Positions 33,409 to 43,226 of a stretch of 64,000 nt of DNA are shown here, one piece after another. Within the stretch, counting starts at the first letter, position 1, and every line of letters begins with the position of its first letter. The stretch is from Candidatus Poribacteria bacterium (GTDB taxonomy: Bacteria > Poribacteria > WGA-4E > WGA-3G). A program made the translations under genes and the position numbers. A model generated the notes under the pieces. It worked only from the letters and a program-made list of their open reading frames with translations. It made no database searches and was not told the origin of the DNA. The stretch spans positions 1 through 64,000 of the forward strand of contig JAPOZO010000093.1 of assembly GCA_026706025.1 (NCBI GenBank), written 5' to 3'.

Positions 33409-35046
33409 TTAAGAGACCTGGAGCAACTCTTGGAGTAACTCTGTTGATTCAAGGTGTTTCTTAAGTTTGTCAATGGCTTCAGTCTCTATCTGCCGTACGC
33501 GCTCCCGACTGATTCGGAGTTTGTCTCCAATATCCGCCAAAGTGTATTCAGTGCCATCAATCAACCCATATCGTAAGATAACGACCTGTGTTTCACGTGG
33601 GTTGAGCGTCCGGTTGAGGATCTCAGTGATAACCTCAATTTTGGCGTAATCGAGCAAGTAGTTCTCTGGCGTAATTTGAGATTGATCCGGGATGAGTTCA
33701 GAAAATGAACCGTCAGGTGAATCTTCATTAATAGGTGCATCAAGCGGTACAGGATCCCGGGTAGCGTTGAAAATTTCGGAGACTTTTTTCTCAGTGAGTT
33801 CAACTGCACTCGCGATTTCGGTTGTCGTCGGTTCGCGTCCGAGTTCGGTCGTCAAATCTGATTGTGCCTGCTTAATAGCACGTCGGGCTTCACCGATATA
33901 GCAGGGAACACGGATCATCTGCCCTTGCTGGTCAAGTGCGCGTTTAATGGACTGCATAATCCACCATGTTGCATAAGTGCTGAAGCGAAATTTGAGGGTA
34001 TGGTCGAATTTATCCACAGCGCGCATCAATCCGAGGCTGCCTTCCTGCATCAAATCGAGGAAAGTTAATGATGTTTTGCTGAAGTGATGTTGCTTCGCGA
34101 TGCTGGCGACAAGTCGGAGATTCGCCTCAACGATTTTCAGCTTCGTGCCGTGCGTAACCTGATCCGCGGTTTCCAATTGATCGGCTAACCATTTGATATG
34201 TGCAAATTCGTTTCGTAAGTCTTCAAGAACGAACCGTAATGCGCGTAGCGAACGCGTAGCGGTCCCGTTGGGTAACATATCAGGTGGCAATTCCTCCAAG
34301 AGTGTCTCAATTTCACAACGAATAACGTCGTACTCTTGAAAAGCGTGGAATTCCTGTTCCTCGTCGAAAGGTGTGAATGTGACACGCGCAAAGTCGCGTA
34401 TCGATGGTATTTCTGTAAGTGGTGTCTCACGTAGCTGCTGCCTCGATTTCGCCATTTTTTCGTTAAAGGTACTAATGCTGCGGCGAATCGTTTGTCGGGC
34501 ATAAGTACGGAATTCTGCCCCGCGTTTTGTATCGCCATCGTCAATAGCTTTTAAAAGTCCAAGACTTCCCGCCTGCATTAATTCAGGCGGCGAGGTCTCA
34601 TCAACATATTTTTTAAGGAGATGCAAGTTCCCTTCAAAAATTTTCCAGCGTGCTTGCTTTAGTAATTTCGCCTTCGCCTCTAATTTGTCCAATAAAACAT
34701 CGAGTGCTTGGATTTCGGCGCGAATTTGGCTTATGATTAACCCGTGTTCCGATTGTTGGGGTTCAAATTTGTGTTTGTTGTCTGGCGCGTCATCTTCAGC
34801 GATGTCAAGTGAAGCGAACATCCACTTCGGAAATTCATTTAATTTAGTGGTGAACATCTGGAGACCGTCTTGATATTTTTCAAAGAGGGCGGTTTCCTGT
34901 TCAGGGTCCAACAAAGGGGTCTTGGCTATCTTTTGTAAGTATGCGAAGGTCTCATCCCTCGGAGACTCTACTGGGTCCTCGTCCTTCTCTTCTTCCTCTG
35001 CAAAAAGTTCAGGTTCTACCGGGTATGCCGGGTAATAGTTTCTCAT
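33409..35046 (-). CDS. Sigma-70 family RNA polymerase sigma factor with duplicated sigma-2 region
   Basis: 545 residues. Sigma-1.2 like segment at 31-61 ([29 protein letters not shown]). A sigma-2 copy with degenerate features lies at 134-195 ([42 protein letters not shown]) and a complete one at 303-372 ([47 protein letters not shown]). Sigma-3 is at about 378-450 and sigma-4 with the [21 protein letters not shown] at about 503-520. The intact copy B carries the -10-recognising residues. The linker between the copies (200-300) is not like ordinary RpoD. Function likely a primary-like or group 2/3 sigma; role of copy A unknown. GAGGTGAGGAC precedes the ATG. Confidence 0.86.
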   Translation of the reverse strand: MRNYYPAYPVEPELFAEEEEKDEDPVESPRDETFAYLQKIAKTPLLDPEQETALFEKYQDGLQMFTTKLNEFPKWMFASLDIAEDDAPDNKHKFEPQQSEHGLIISQIRAEIQALDVLLDKLEAKAKLLKQARWKIFEGNLHLLKKYVDETSPPELMQAGSLGLLKAIDDGDTKRGAEFRTYARQTIRRSISTFNEKMAKSRQQLRETPLTEIPSIRDFARVTFTPFDEEQEFHAFQEYDVIRCEIETLLEELPPDMLPNGTATRSLRALRFVLEDLRNEFAHIKWLADQLETADQVTHGTKLKIVEANLRLVASIAKQHHFSKTSLTFLDLMQEGSLGLMRAVDKFDHTLKFRFSTYATWWIMQSIKRALDQQGQMIRVPCYIGEARRAIKQAQSDLTTELGREPTTTEIASAVELTEKKVSEIFNATRDPVPLDAPINEDSPDGSFSELIPDQSQITPENYLLDYAKIEVITEILNRTLNPRETQVVILRYGLIDGTEYTLADIGDKLRISRERVRQIETEAIDKLKKHLESTELLQELLQVS

Positions 35047-35357
35047 GTCCTCACCTCATTGTAGTCTCGATCTCCAGACCGAAGTGTTTGAATTTGCCTC
35101 ACACAGCAAAAATTATGAAAAAAGGTTTAACTTTTTAGTAGGTATGTGATATGCTATTAAGTGTAATCTTCTAATATATCTTACAATCTATCTCATAAAT
35201 CGTAGGCGGGGTTTGTAACCCCAATCTACCACCCCCGCACTCAGGTGAATTGGGACAAATTGTATTTATGAGACAGACTCTAATATTAGCTTGCAAGTTT
35301 AGGAAGCCGCATAGGCGAAAGATAAAGCGAATTCGGTATAACCATTGGAGGCAGTTA
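35047..35357. other. Divergent intergenic region with a hairpin repeat
   Basis: 311 bases between the sigma-factor gene (minus) and the pentapeptide-repeat gene (plus). A GTAG-foot hairpin is at 35203-35228. No gene; I could not call promoters. Confidence 0.5.
35203..35228. repeat. GTAG-foot hairpin repeat
   Basis: GTAG precedes the GGGGTT/AACCCC stem (35208-35213 and 35217-35222) with a TGT loop, and AATCTAC follows. Same overall design as the other hairpins with a GTAG/CTAC foot. Confidence 0.6.
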
Positions 35358-35933
35358 ATGGCTCAACTCACACAAAACGAAATTGTAAAAAGATGCCAAG
35401 CCGGTGAATCCTGTTCTGGTGAAAATCTTGCAAACCTTGATTTAGCGAACCAATCGCTCGCGGGTATTGATTTATCGACAGCAGACTTGAGCGGTACCGA
35501 CCTACGGAACACGGACTTAACGGACGCGAATCTCAACGATGCGAATCTCACCGGTGCGGATCTTTCGGGTGCTATACTTCATCGAACGTATCTGGTCGGT
35601 AGTAATTTAACGGACGCGAACCTTGAGGAAGCGAATTTACGTGGTGCTTTCCTGAGCGGAAGCCTGCTCTGTGGCACAAACTTCAAGCGTGCCGACCTAC
35701 GCCGTGCCACTCTCGGTTGCCCAAAATGTGAGGTGCCGGGACCTTTCGGGTCACTCACGAGTTTTGAGAATGCGAACCTTGAAGAGGCAATTTTTGGTGA
35801 AATCAAGCTGAAAGGTACCGTTTTGCTCGGTGCTAACTTCAAAGATGCGTATCTATATGAGGTTGATCTCTCTGAAGCCGTATATCGCGAATCCGATCTC
35901 GAAGGTGCTATCACCAAAAAAGGACGAAATTAG
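35358..35933 (+). CDS. Pentapeptide-repeat protein
   Basis: ATG at 35358 follows GGAGG; an upstream extension to 35250 lacks a site. 191 residues, of which about 30-190 follow the A-[DN]-L-x-x five-residue rule (for example ADLSGTDLRNTDLTDANLND, ANLTGADLSGAIL). Such proteins form a square right-handed beta-helix. An insert GCPKCEVPGPFGSLTSFEN near residue 120 interrupts the helix and contains a CxxC that might bind metal. Function of such proteins varies (protein binding, DNA-gyrase protection); not resolved here. No signal peptide, so cytosolic. Confidence 0.9.
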   Translation: MAQLTQNEIVKRCQAGESCSGENLANLDLANQSLAGIDLSTADLSGTDLRNTDLTDANLNDANLTGADLSGAILHRTYLVGSNLTDANLEEANLRGAFLSGSLLCGTNFKRADLRRATLGCPKCEVPGPFGSLTSFENANLEEAIFGEIKLKGTVLLGANFKDAYLYEVDLSEAVYRESDLEGAITKKGRN

Positions 35934-36400
35934 GCAGCTGATCTCTTCTTTTGCAGGTTTCCGAAACTTGTTATTCAAGGGTCGTCCGAGTACTAACTGG
36001 CAATTCTGCTTTATAGTCTCAATCTATGGGTTGTCCTTACGACTCCGAGATTAGGACTAAAATACTTAATAGCACTTCCCCTCTTTCCTATTATATGTGA
36101 CGTTAACATAACACAAGAGGTTTACCTAAAATGCATTTTTTCTCGCATGGGATAATTCGCGGACGATTTTCTAAGCAAGTTTGAATATTAAATATGCACA
36201 TTTTACATCAATGACGGGCGGGGAAAACCCTGGGGGAAACACCCAAGCAAAAACACCCTACGAACTCGGCATCGGCTCACATCAATGACGGGCGGGGAAA
36301 ACCCGCCCCTACGAACTCGGCATCGGCTTACATCAATGACGGGCGGGGAAAACCCGCCCCTACACTATCTTCTCAACTTCCAATCTTCCAACTGAACCAG
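35934..36400. other. Intergenic region with GGGCGGG hairpin repeats
   Basis: 467 bases between converging genes. Its right half carries the hairpin repeats 36205-36363; the left half has a copy of the 40-base interspersed repeat (36172-36217) that recurs at 55964-56010. No gene. Confidence 0.6.
36205..36363. repeat. Three GGGCGGG hairpin repeats, 51-bp tandem
   Basis: ACATCAATGACGGGCGGGG occurs at 36205, 36279 and 36330. In copies two and three GGGCGGG (36290-36296 and 36341-36347) pairs exactly with CCCGCCC after a GAAAA loop, followed by CCTAC. Copies two and three are 51 bases apart. The first copy is broken by an insertion. They may terminate transcription of the converging genes. Confidence 0.75.
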
Positions 36401-38314
36401 TTAACTGAGTTGCATCTCACAGAATTTTTTATACAACCCGCCCTTTGCTAACAGTGTTTGGTGTGTTCCGGTTTCCAAAATCTCTCCATCCTTGATAACA
36501 AGGATTTTATCAGCCCGGACAACCGTTGATAGCCGATGTGCGATAATAAAACTGGTTCTTCCTTCCATCAGGTTTGTCAACGATTCTTGAATGAGTGCTT
36601 CTGACTGCGTATCGAGTGAAGATGTGGCTTCGTCTAAAACGAGAATCGGTGCGTCTTTTAGGAGTGCCCGTGCGATAGAGAGGCGTTGCTGTTCGCCACC
36701 GGAGAGTTTTACACCCGCCTCCCCTATTGGCGTAGCGTAGCCCTTCGGAATTTTTGTGATAAACTCGTGTGCGTTTGCCTTCTGCGCCGCTGCAATAATC
36801 GCTGCGTCGGTAGCACCCGGGCAGCCATAACCGATATTTTCCAAAATCGTTCCGTCAAAGAGGAACGTGTCCTGCGGAACGAGTGCAATACTTTGTCGCA
36901 AGGACTCAAGTTTTACTTCAGAAATAGACACACCGTCAATCAAAATCTCCCCTGAATTGACTTCATAGAAACGCAGGAGCAGATTGAGGAGCGTCGTCTT
37001 ACCACTGCCGCTGGGTCCGACGAGTGCGACGACTTCACCCGGTTTCGCCTCAAACGTTACGTTATCAATAACAGGTTTGGCAGGTGCTTGCTGGGTCTCT
37101 GTATCTTGCGAATAAGCGAAGGTGACGTTTTGGAATGTGACGGATCCGTGGATATTCTGGAGTTCGATAGCGTCTATCGACTTCTCCGTCAAGCGGTCGC
37201 GTTCACCTGCCGTATTTTGCTTGGTTGCCTCGGCTCCGAAATCAAGGAGATAAAAAATACGTTCTGCAGAAACAAGGCATTGCTGTAAAGCAGTGTTGAC
37301 GTTGCCAATCGTCTTAATCGGTTTGAACATGTAGCTGACCATACCGATGTAACTGATGAACCACCCTATAGAAAGCTGACCATTAATCACTTGCCAACAG
37401 CATAACCCAAAAACCGTTGCAATCCCAATAGCCCCCAACCATTCAATCAGAGGAGGGAGGAGTGCTGCGAAACGGGCACGCCGAATGGCTGAGCAGTATT
37501 GACTCCAATTAATGGTTCGGAAACGTTCTGTTTCCGTCTGTTCAGATGTAAAACTTTTAATAATTTTGATTCCGGAAAATGTCTCTTTGAGTTGTGAATA
37601 GATGTTTGCACTCTGCTGTTGAATCTCTATGCTGGCACTACGAATTCGCCTACCAACAAGCGTAATCAGATAAGCGAGGAGCGGCAGGAGCAATAAAACA
37701 AAGAAGGTAAGTTTGAAACTATCAATTAGCATCACAGAAACGAAAGAGACAACAAGAACAACAGCCCGTATGATCCCCGCCATAGCGGCAACAAGCGTCT
37801 GCCAGACTCGAACATCTTCCGTGATCCGTGTCATGAGGTCGCCGGTGCGTTCTTCGCGTAAAACACCTAACGGTGCCGAAACAATTCGCTCGTAGAGGGC
37901 ATTGCGTAACCGAAAGGCGAGTTTATGCCCGACACGCGCCATCACATAATCGTTGCCGTAAACAAAAAAACCTTTGATGAGAACGAGAATAAGCATTCCA
38001 CCGAGTAGCGATAAAAAGTATTTAAGCGCGTCGTCAGCATCTACTAATACCACCTCAAAACCATCAAAAGCGAACATTCCTTCATTGCCCTCGCGGTGGA
38101 AGTAACGGACAGATACAGGTTCGTCAAACGAATTGCCACTGACAGCTTCAAGAGCGTTAACCGCATCATGCAAAACAAGTTGAAGGACACCTAAGTCACA
38201 CACGGCACCGACCAATGCGAAAGCCATCGCCAAGAGAATAGAACCGGTGTAAGGTGTGTGATACCACACAAACCGTTTAAAGATTGGGTTTTTTGTGAGG
38301 GTTTCTTTGTCCAT
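36401..38314 (-). CDS. MsbA-type ABC exporter (fused permease and ATPase)
   Basis: 637 residues from the ATG at 38314, which lies 2 bases after the stop of the upstream kinase gene, so translation is likely coupled; an upstream extension to 38401 overlaps that gene. N-terminal six-helix ABC membrane domain (about 20-330) with a periplasmic insert, then the ATPase: Walker A GPSGSGKT, Q-loop ALVPQDTFLF, signature LSGGEQQRLSIARALL, Walker B ILVLDEATSSLD, H-loop IIAHRLST. MsbA-type pumps flip lipid A, other lipids or drugs across the inner membrane. Substrate unknown. Confidence 0.9.
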   Translation of the reverse strand: MDKETLTKNPIFKRFVWYHTPYTGSILLAMAFALVGAVCDLGVLQLVLHDAVNALEAVSGNSFDEPVSVRYFHREGNEGMFAFDGFEVVLVDADDALKYFLSLLGGMLILVLIKGFFVYGNDYVMARVGHKLAFRLRNALYERIVSAPLGVLREERTGDLMTRITEDVRVWQTLVAAMAGIIRAVVLVVSFVSVMLIDSFKLTFFVLLLLPLLAYLITLVGRRIRSASIEIQQQSANIYSQLKETFSGIKIIKSFTSEQTETERFRTINWSQYCSAIRRARFAALLPPLIEWLGAIGIATVFGLCCWQVINGQLSIGWFISYIGMVSYMFKPIKTIGNVNTALQQCLVSAERIFYLLDFGAEATKQNTAGERDRLTEKSIDAIELQNIHGSVTFQNVTFAYSQDTETQQAPAKPVIDNVTFEAKPGEVVALVGPSGSGKTTLLNLLLRFYEVNSGEILIDGVSISEVKLESLRQSIALVPQDTFLFDGTILENIGYGCPGATDAAIIAAAQKANAHEFITKIPKGYATPIGEAGVKLSGGEQQRLSIARALLKDAPILVLDEATSSLDTQSEALIQESLTNLMEGRTSFIIAHRLSTVVRADKILVIKDGEILETGTHQTLLAKGGLYKKFCEMQLS

Positions 38315-38316
38315 GC

Positions 38317-39465
38317 CTAATCCTGACCGTTGGGCTCCGTTCGGTTCACCCCAGCCTGCTTGCTTGACCTTAACTGATAATCGCCAAATTGAATCGCACA
38401 CGCCTGTTTTACAGCATCAGTTTTGCAACGGACACTAAGTTCTCGCTTTTGGAAGTCCACAGCCTCAATGATTCCGATCACGTAGGTATCCCCAGTGCTA
38501 TCGATTAATCCAACCAAGCGGCGTTCAAAGTAGGTAGAAACTTCGACTGTAACGCGCGTCAGACTTAAATAATTTTTAATGCGGGTGATAATCGCTTTGG
38601 AAAGATGCTGCGACCCAATGAAACATAAGGTGCGATTTCCCCATTCGGCATGGTAAACTTGCGTCTCTGCAAGCCCGGCGAGAATTTCTAACTCTTTCTC
38701 ATTTGCGGGACGCCCTATAAAAAAAGGAGTGCGCCCCCCACGAACCTGTTCAAAAGGAAGTTGTTGGACGCAACTCTCAGAGAAGTAGGTATCAAATCGG
38801 TCCTTTCGGTACCCACTTCGTGTATTACTATTTTTCAATCGAGCATTCTGGTGTGGCAGGAGATAATGAATATTGAGCCACGCCTGTTGACTGTAGCAGG
38901 CTGTTATCTGCTTGAATTCGATGGAACGCCCGATGCAAATGAGGTGGTTGGGTCTGATGAGTTCAATCTTATGCTGTTTGAGAATGACTGCGGCGGGATC
39001 ATGAACATAGCCGGTGGTATCAACAATAATGAAATCGGCATCGGCTTCACGTGCGTTATCTACCATCAGACGTGTTCCTGTGAGGGTCTCAAGGAAATGT
39101 CCTTTCGGCGACACATCACCGACGAAATAGAGCCGGTCCGCGGTGCCATCAAATACAATATTCTTTTCTACTCGGTTTTGTCCGCTTTCTAAAATCGATT
39201 CCTGTTCTGATGGTAATTGGATTTCACTTTGCGGTCCGAAGGACTTCACACCGATTGTGGTAGGAGGCCCGATTTGGGACTGACCGATATCTGCATCTAC
39301 GCAAGCGACTTTAAACCCCTTTGCGAGTGCAAAGTCGGCTAAAAAACGGCAAAAAGTCGATTTTCCTGTATCGGTCGCGCCTATCACAAGTACAATCTGT
39401 TGCGGCTTGACAACTCGACTCGCAAGTTTTCGCCAGTCAGGGTTAACTTGGTAGGTGTCATCCAT
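38317..39465 (-). CDS. Clp1/Grc3-type polynucleotide kinase-like protein
   Basis: 382 residues. Walker A GATDTGKST (29-37), then VDADIGQSQIGPPTT (56-70, the Clp1-type DADxGQ motif that binds Mg-ATP and substrate), GDVSPKGHFLETLTG and VDTTGYV (Walker B-like), and a C-terminal beta-rich domain of about 120 residues. These match the CLP1_P domain of RNA 5'-hydroxyl kinases. In eukaryotes and archaea they phosphorylate RNA or DNA 5' ends; bacterial members are rarely studied. It is in a long minus-strand run, followed 2 bases later by an ABC exporter and preceded by sppA, which does not explain its task. Confidence 0.8.
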   Translation of the reverse strand: MDDTYQVNPDWRKLASRVVKPQQIVLVIGATDTGKSTFCRFLADFALAKGFKVACVDADIGQSQIGPPTTIGVKSFGPQSEIQLPSEQESILESGQNRVEKNIVFDGTADRLYFVGDVSPKGHFLETLTGTRLMVDNAREADADFIIVDTTGYVHDPAAVILKQHKIELIRPNHLICIGRSIEFKQITACYSQQAWLNIHYLLPHQNARLKNSNTRSGYRKDRFDTYFSESCVQQLPFEQVRGGRTPFFIGRPANEKELEILAGLAETQVYHAEWGNRTLCFIGSQHLSKAIITRIKNYLSLTRVTVEVSTYFERRLVGLIDSTGDTYVIGIIEAVDFQKRELSVRCKTDAVKQACAIQFGDYQLRSSKQAGVNRTEPNGQD

Positions 39466-39490
39466 CTTCCTGTCTCATCATGCGGAGAAT

Positions 39491-40360
39491 TTAGTCACCA
39501 AGGCTCATTTGATAACGGAAAGTGACACCCGGGGGACTGAACATCTCATCAAAAGGCGGCATCTGTTTAATACCGACGAGTTGTTCAAACAGCGATGTTT
39601 TCCTTTCCTTACGTAGCACCTTAGGTTTCCCCTCGATGCCTCCCAATTCTCCAGCGATTTTGATTGCATCAGGTAGGTTGCCGAGTTGGTCGATCAGTTT
39701 TGAATCCAACGCCTGTTTTCCAGAGAAAATCCGACCATCTGCGAGTTCGGCGACTTCCGCCCGGGTTAAAACGTTCCCGCGCGCCTCAGCGATGGTATCC
39801 ACAAATTGATTGTAAACATCATCGACAGTGGCTTGTAGCACCGCCCGTTCCTGCTCCGTCAATGTGCGGAAAGGTGAGCCTGTGTCCTTAAATTGGCCGC
39901 TCTTAATGACTTGGTGTTCTAATCCGACTTTGTCGTATAAGCCCTTCATTCGCGTGAACTGCATAATAACGCCGATGCTACCGGTTAATGTGCCGGGGTT
40001 CGCGAGGATTGTGTCGGCTGCACAGGCAATATAATAACCGCCTGATGCTGCGCTGCCGCCCATTGAAGCGACTATCGGTTTTTCTATTTTTTCCAATTCG
40101 CTGTAGATTTCCTGGACAGGGGCGACACTCCCACCGGGTGAATCAATTCTAAGAACGATCGCTTTGACACTCGGGTCATCGCGATAGGCGTGAATGCGTT
40201 TAATCGTTGCATCGGATTTGGAGATAATTCCTGTGACATCTATCACAGCGACCTTATCTCCAAGTGATGCCCCGCCACCTATTGAACGTAATACAATGAG
40301 CATCAAGCAGAACAAGCCAATGATCGTGCCTAAGATAATAAAAACTCGTCTATTTTTCAT
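39491..40360 (-). CDS. sppA: Signal peptide peptidase SppA, 36-kDa type
   Basis: 289 residues. N-terminal membrane anchor (about 6-26), then the ClpP-like S49 fold: DSPGGSVAP (73-81), nucleophile in MGGSAASGGYY (Ser106), NPGTLTGSIGV and the general-base lysine in IKSGQFKD (Lys153). It degrades leftover signal peptides in the membrane. The anchor and length fit the short, homo-oligomeric SppA. Upstream, a TCAGTT array (40369-40421) separates it from the polysaccharide genes. Nothing odd in the catalytic residues. Confidence 0.92.
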   Translation of the reverse strand: MKNRRVFIILGTIIGLFCLMLIVLRSIGGGASLGDKVAVIDVTGIISKSDATIKRIHAYRDDPSVKAIVLRIDSPGGSVAPVQEIYSELEKIEKPIVASMGGSAASGGYYIACAADTILANPGTLTGSIGVIMQFTRMKGLYDKVGLEHQVIKSGQFKDTGSPFRTLTEQERAVLQATVDDVYNQFVDTIAEARGNVLTRAEVAELADGRIFSGKQALDSKLIDQLGNLPDAIKIAGELGGIEGKPKVLRKERKTSLFEQLVGIKQMPPFDEMFSPPGVTFRYQMSLGD

Positions 40361-40368
40361 ATTTTGGA

Positions 40369-40421
40369 GTTGTCAGTTGTCAGTTGTCAGTTGTCAGTTA
40401 AAGAGGCTATCAGTTATCAGC
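40369..40421. repeat. TCAGTT-type tandem array
   Basis: Four to five near-exact 7-base TCAGTTG units followed by degenerate ATCAG units. Similar arrays are at 20035, 44679, 47717, 48928 and 63600. Confidence 0.7.
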
Positions 40422-40450
40422 AGCCAACAGGGAAGAAAAAAAGTGTAAGT

Positions 40451-41098
40451 CTATCGTCTAACGATGACGACCCAAAGGGTTTTTAACAACCATCCTATAT
40501 CAGAGGCGATGCTCTGTGTTGCGACATAGTGAAGATCCAAGGCGAGTTTTTTGGGCATCAACTCTGTGATGTAATAATGCTCCGCATCCTGTTGCCCTTT
40601 GAGTTTCTCCTCTTCATCGCGGTTAGCGAGTTGCGAGGGGCCGGTCATTCCCGGTTTTACCTGCAGCACCTGTTTCTGTATTTCCGTATAGTGTTTAACG
40701 TAATCAGGAGCCTCAGGACGTGGTCCGATGAGACTCATCTCTCCTTTGATAACATTGATTAGATTCGGGAGTTCGTCAAGTTTTGTCCATCTCAAAAACC
40801 TGCCGATGGGTGTAATCCGTGTGTCTCGATAGGTTGTCAAGCTGCCGCCGAGTGTATCCGCGTTGACGATCATAGTCCTGAATTTATACATTTCAAAGAG
40901 AGTTTCGTGCTTGCCAACCCGCTTTGCTTTGTAAAACACAGGTCCCTTGGATTGCAACTTCGCGAGCAGGCTACCGAGAAAAAAAAGGGGGGACAGCAGT
41001 AGGAGTGCGATAATCGCAAACACGAGATCAAATGTCCGTTTCACCCAAGCAGACTTGGATGCGATAATGACATCTGGGGAGTCTACAGTTTGCGACAT
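40451..41098 (-). CDS. Undecaprenyl-phosphate sugar phosphotransferase (bacterial sugar transferase)
   Basis: 215 residues, PF02397. One N-terminal reentrant membrane helix (KRTFDLVFAIIALLLLSPLFFLGSLL, about 19-44), then GPVFYKAKRVGKHETLFEMYKFRTM, RITPIGRFLRWTKLDELPNLINVIKGEMSLIGPRPEAPDYV, all hallmarks of the short monotopic phosphoglycosyl transferases. It should place the first sugar-phosphate on undecaprenyl phosphate to start an exopolysaccharide or O-antigen repeat. Lies 22 bases after the CapD-like gene, same operon. Sugar not predictable. Confidence 0.91.
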   Translation of the reverse strand: MSQTVDSPDVIIASKSAWVKRTFDLVFAIIALLLLSPLFFLGSLLAKLQSKGPVFYKAKRVGKHETLFEMYKFRTMIVNADTLGGSLTTYRDTRITPIGRFLRWTKLDELPNLINVIKGEMSLIGPRPEAPDYVKHYTEIQKQVLQVKPGMTGPSQLANRDEEEKLKGQQDAEHYYITELMPKKLALDLHYVATQSIASDIGWLLKTLWVVIVRR

Positions 41099-41120
41099 GT
41101 GATTACCCTACCTTATAGCG

Positions 41121-43136
41121 TTAGCGGCGATTTGCGGTAGCGGTTTTCGTTTCAGCGGGGAACTGAACAATCTCAGACCCGCTCTCCGTATCCGTCTCTG
41201 TAATGAACGCCCGGTTCGGTTGATATGTTGGCACCAATTCTTGGAATTTGGCGACAATCCCTTCTGCGTCAAGTCCATCTGCGAGCTGCGAAAGTTCATC
41301 AATCTGAGAAAGGAGTTGATGTTCCTCAATCCCTTCCAATTGTGCTACAAAGATACGCTGATGCTTTGTCGCTGTAACGCCTTCTTTCGGTGTAAGGAGT
41401 TCTTCATATAACTTCTCGCCGGGTTCCAACCCCGTAAATGCGATCTTGATGTCTCTGTCCACCTCAAGCCCAGAGAGTCGGATGAGATCTTGGGCGAGGT
41501 CAAGAATTTTAATAGGTTCCCCCATGTCCAACATAAGAATTTCGCCACCATTGCCCATAACCCCTGCTTGGATGAGCAATTGGACGGCTTCAGGAATCGT
41601 CATAAAATAGCGAGTCGCCTCGCGATGCGTAACCGTGACGGGACCACCTTTAGCAATCTGGCGTTTGAAATTGGGGAGGACACTCGCCCGGCTACCGATA
41701 ACGTTTCCGAAGCGGACAGCGATAAACCGAGTCCCGTTTTGTCGTGCCTTACACTGAATCAATTTCTCTGTTACGCGCTTGGAGGCACCATAAACGCTCG
41801 TTGGGTTCACGGCTTTATCGGATGAGACGAGGATAAACGCTTCAACGTTGTGTTTAATTGCGGCATCAATCAGGTTCTGGGTGCCGAGAATGTTATTTTT
41901 CACGGCTTCGTCAGGATGATTCTCCATAAACTTGACATGTTTGTGTGCGGCGGCGTGAAAGATAATATGTGGACGATATTTGCGCGTAATTTGGGAGACC
42001 TTTGCGTTATCTCGGATGTCGCCGATAATCAAAGCACGGTTCAGTTCGGGTTCAAATTCTCGAAGTTCTATATCTGTATGATAGATACTGTTTTCACCGC
42101 GTCCGAAGAGGATAAGGAGCTCAGGGTCCAGTTTCGCCACCTGTCGGCAGAGCTCGGAACCGATAGAGCCGCCGGCACCGGTTACCATGACGCGTTTACC
42201 GGAGAGATATTTGGAAACTTCGGCGATGTCCATTTGGGAGATCGAGCGATTGAGCAGGTCCTCAAACCGGACTTCCCGAATCTGACTAACACTTGCGCGT
42301 CCTTCAAGAATTGCGTGAATGTTCGGGACAATCTTAAACTGGCATCCCCGATACTCACACTGTCGAATAATGTCTCGGATTTTTCCGCCGGGTGCCGACG
42401 GGATAGCGATGACGACTTCGTCCACTTCCCGCTTCCGCGTAATATAGGTTAGGTCCCGGGTCGTGCCGAGTACTTCAAGCCCAGCAACAGTTCTCCCTAT
42501 TTTATGGGGTGCATCGTCAATGAACCCTATTGGTACATACCCTTTTTCAGGATGGTTCCTGAGTTCGCGGAGTACACCGATACCTGTTTCACCGGCACCG
42601 ACAATAAGGACTTTCGTCGGCGGTTTTCGGGCGGGCAGACTCGACACGGCGTTTATACCGTCTGAACCTTTAGTGTCCTGGGAACTCGTGACGACCACGC
42701 GTCTATCTTTTTGAAAGATTTGCTTAGAAAATTTGGTAAATCCGATGAGTGCAAAATTATAGAATCCATCAATCAAGAATAGCACCCAAGCGATTTTCAA
42801 TAGTATAGACACCCCGATGAGTCCCAGAGTCGCTAATATGATTGCGGCAGTTAGTTTTCGGAATTCCTGCGCAGCAGCGTGTTGCCACATGGGTTTGTAG
42901 AGATTAAACCCTAATAATAGACCGATGCGGACGATCGTGACAACAGCGGCGATACCTAAAAAATGCTGAGAGGCGGATAGGTCTGCACTCTGCAATATGG
43001 CAAAGAGCGGCGTTGGCTGTTCTAAAAAGTCAAAACCGAATTGCAGACTGGTCAGATAAGCAAATAAAAACGCAATATTGACGAGAAGGACATCAACAAC
43101 AACTATAAAACTCCATTTTATTTTCGGTTTATCCAT
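41121..43136 (-). CDS. CapD/FlaA1-type nucleotide-sugar dehydratase-epimerase
   Basis: 671 residues. Four N-terminal membrane helices (about 8-150), then a CoA-binding-like Rossmann domain (VLIVGAGETGIGVLREL, about 180-300) and the catalytic SDR domain: VMVTGAGGSIGS (about 315-326), FHAAAHKHVKFME, SSDKAVNPTSVYGASKRVTEK (active-site YxxxK-like region) and VRFGNVIGSRASVLPNFKRQI. The family makes UDP-4-keto-6-deoxy hexosamine sugars for capsule, O-antigen or glycoproteins at the inner membrane. It sits between a GT4 and the sugar transferase that probably consumes its product. Confidence 0.91.
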   Translation of the reverse strand: MDKPKIKWSFIVVVDVLLVNIAFLFAYLTSLQFGFDFLEQPTPLFAILQSADLSASQHFLGIAAVVTIVRIGLLLGFNLYKPMWQHAAAQEFRKLTAAIILATLGLIGVSILLKIAWVLFLIDGFYNFALIGFTKFSKQIFQKDRRVVVTSSQDTKGSDGINAVSSLPARKPPTKVLIVGAGETGIGVLRELRNHPEKGYVPIGFIDDAPHKIGRTVAGLEVLGTTRDLTYITRKREVDEVVIAIPSAPGGKIRDIIRQCEYRGCQFKIVPNIHAILEGRASVSQIREVRFEDLLNRSISQMDIAEVSKYLSGKRVMVTGAGGSIGSELCRQVAKLDPELLILFGRGENSIYHTDIELREFEPELNRALIIGDIRDNAKVSQITRKYRPHIIFHAAAHKHVKFMENHPDEAVKNNILGTQNLIDAAIKHNVEAFILVSSDKAVNPTSVYGASKRVTEKLIQCKARQNGTRFIAVRFGNVIGSRASVLPNFKRQIAKGGPVTVTHREATRYFMTIPEAVQLLIQAGVMGNGGEILMLDMGEPIKILDLAQDLIRLSGLEVDRDIKIAFTGLEPGEKLYEELLTPKEGVTATKHQRIFVAQLEGIEEHQLLSQIDELSQLADGLDAEGIVAKFQELVPTYQPNRAFITETDTESGSEIVQFPAETKTATANRR

Positions 43137-43226
43137 ACTACCTCCCTAAAAATTTACAAATACGGGGTTTCGCTTATTTTTCTGGTCACTCTCTGAATCG
43201 TTAAGTTTTCTGGCGCGATTGCGAAT

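Noticed and set aside
36205-36363. CRISPR-like repeats near 36.2-36.4 kb
   Set aside because: The intervals are themselves repeated, only three copies exist, and each repeat is a hairpin; direct duplication explains it.
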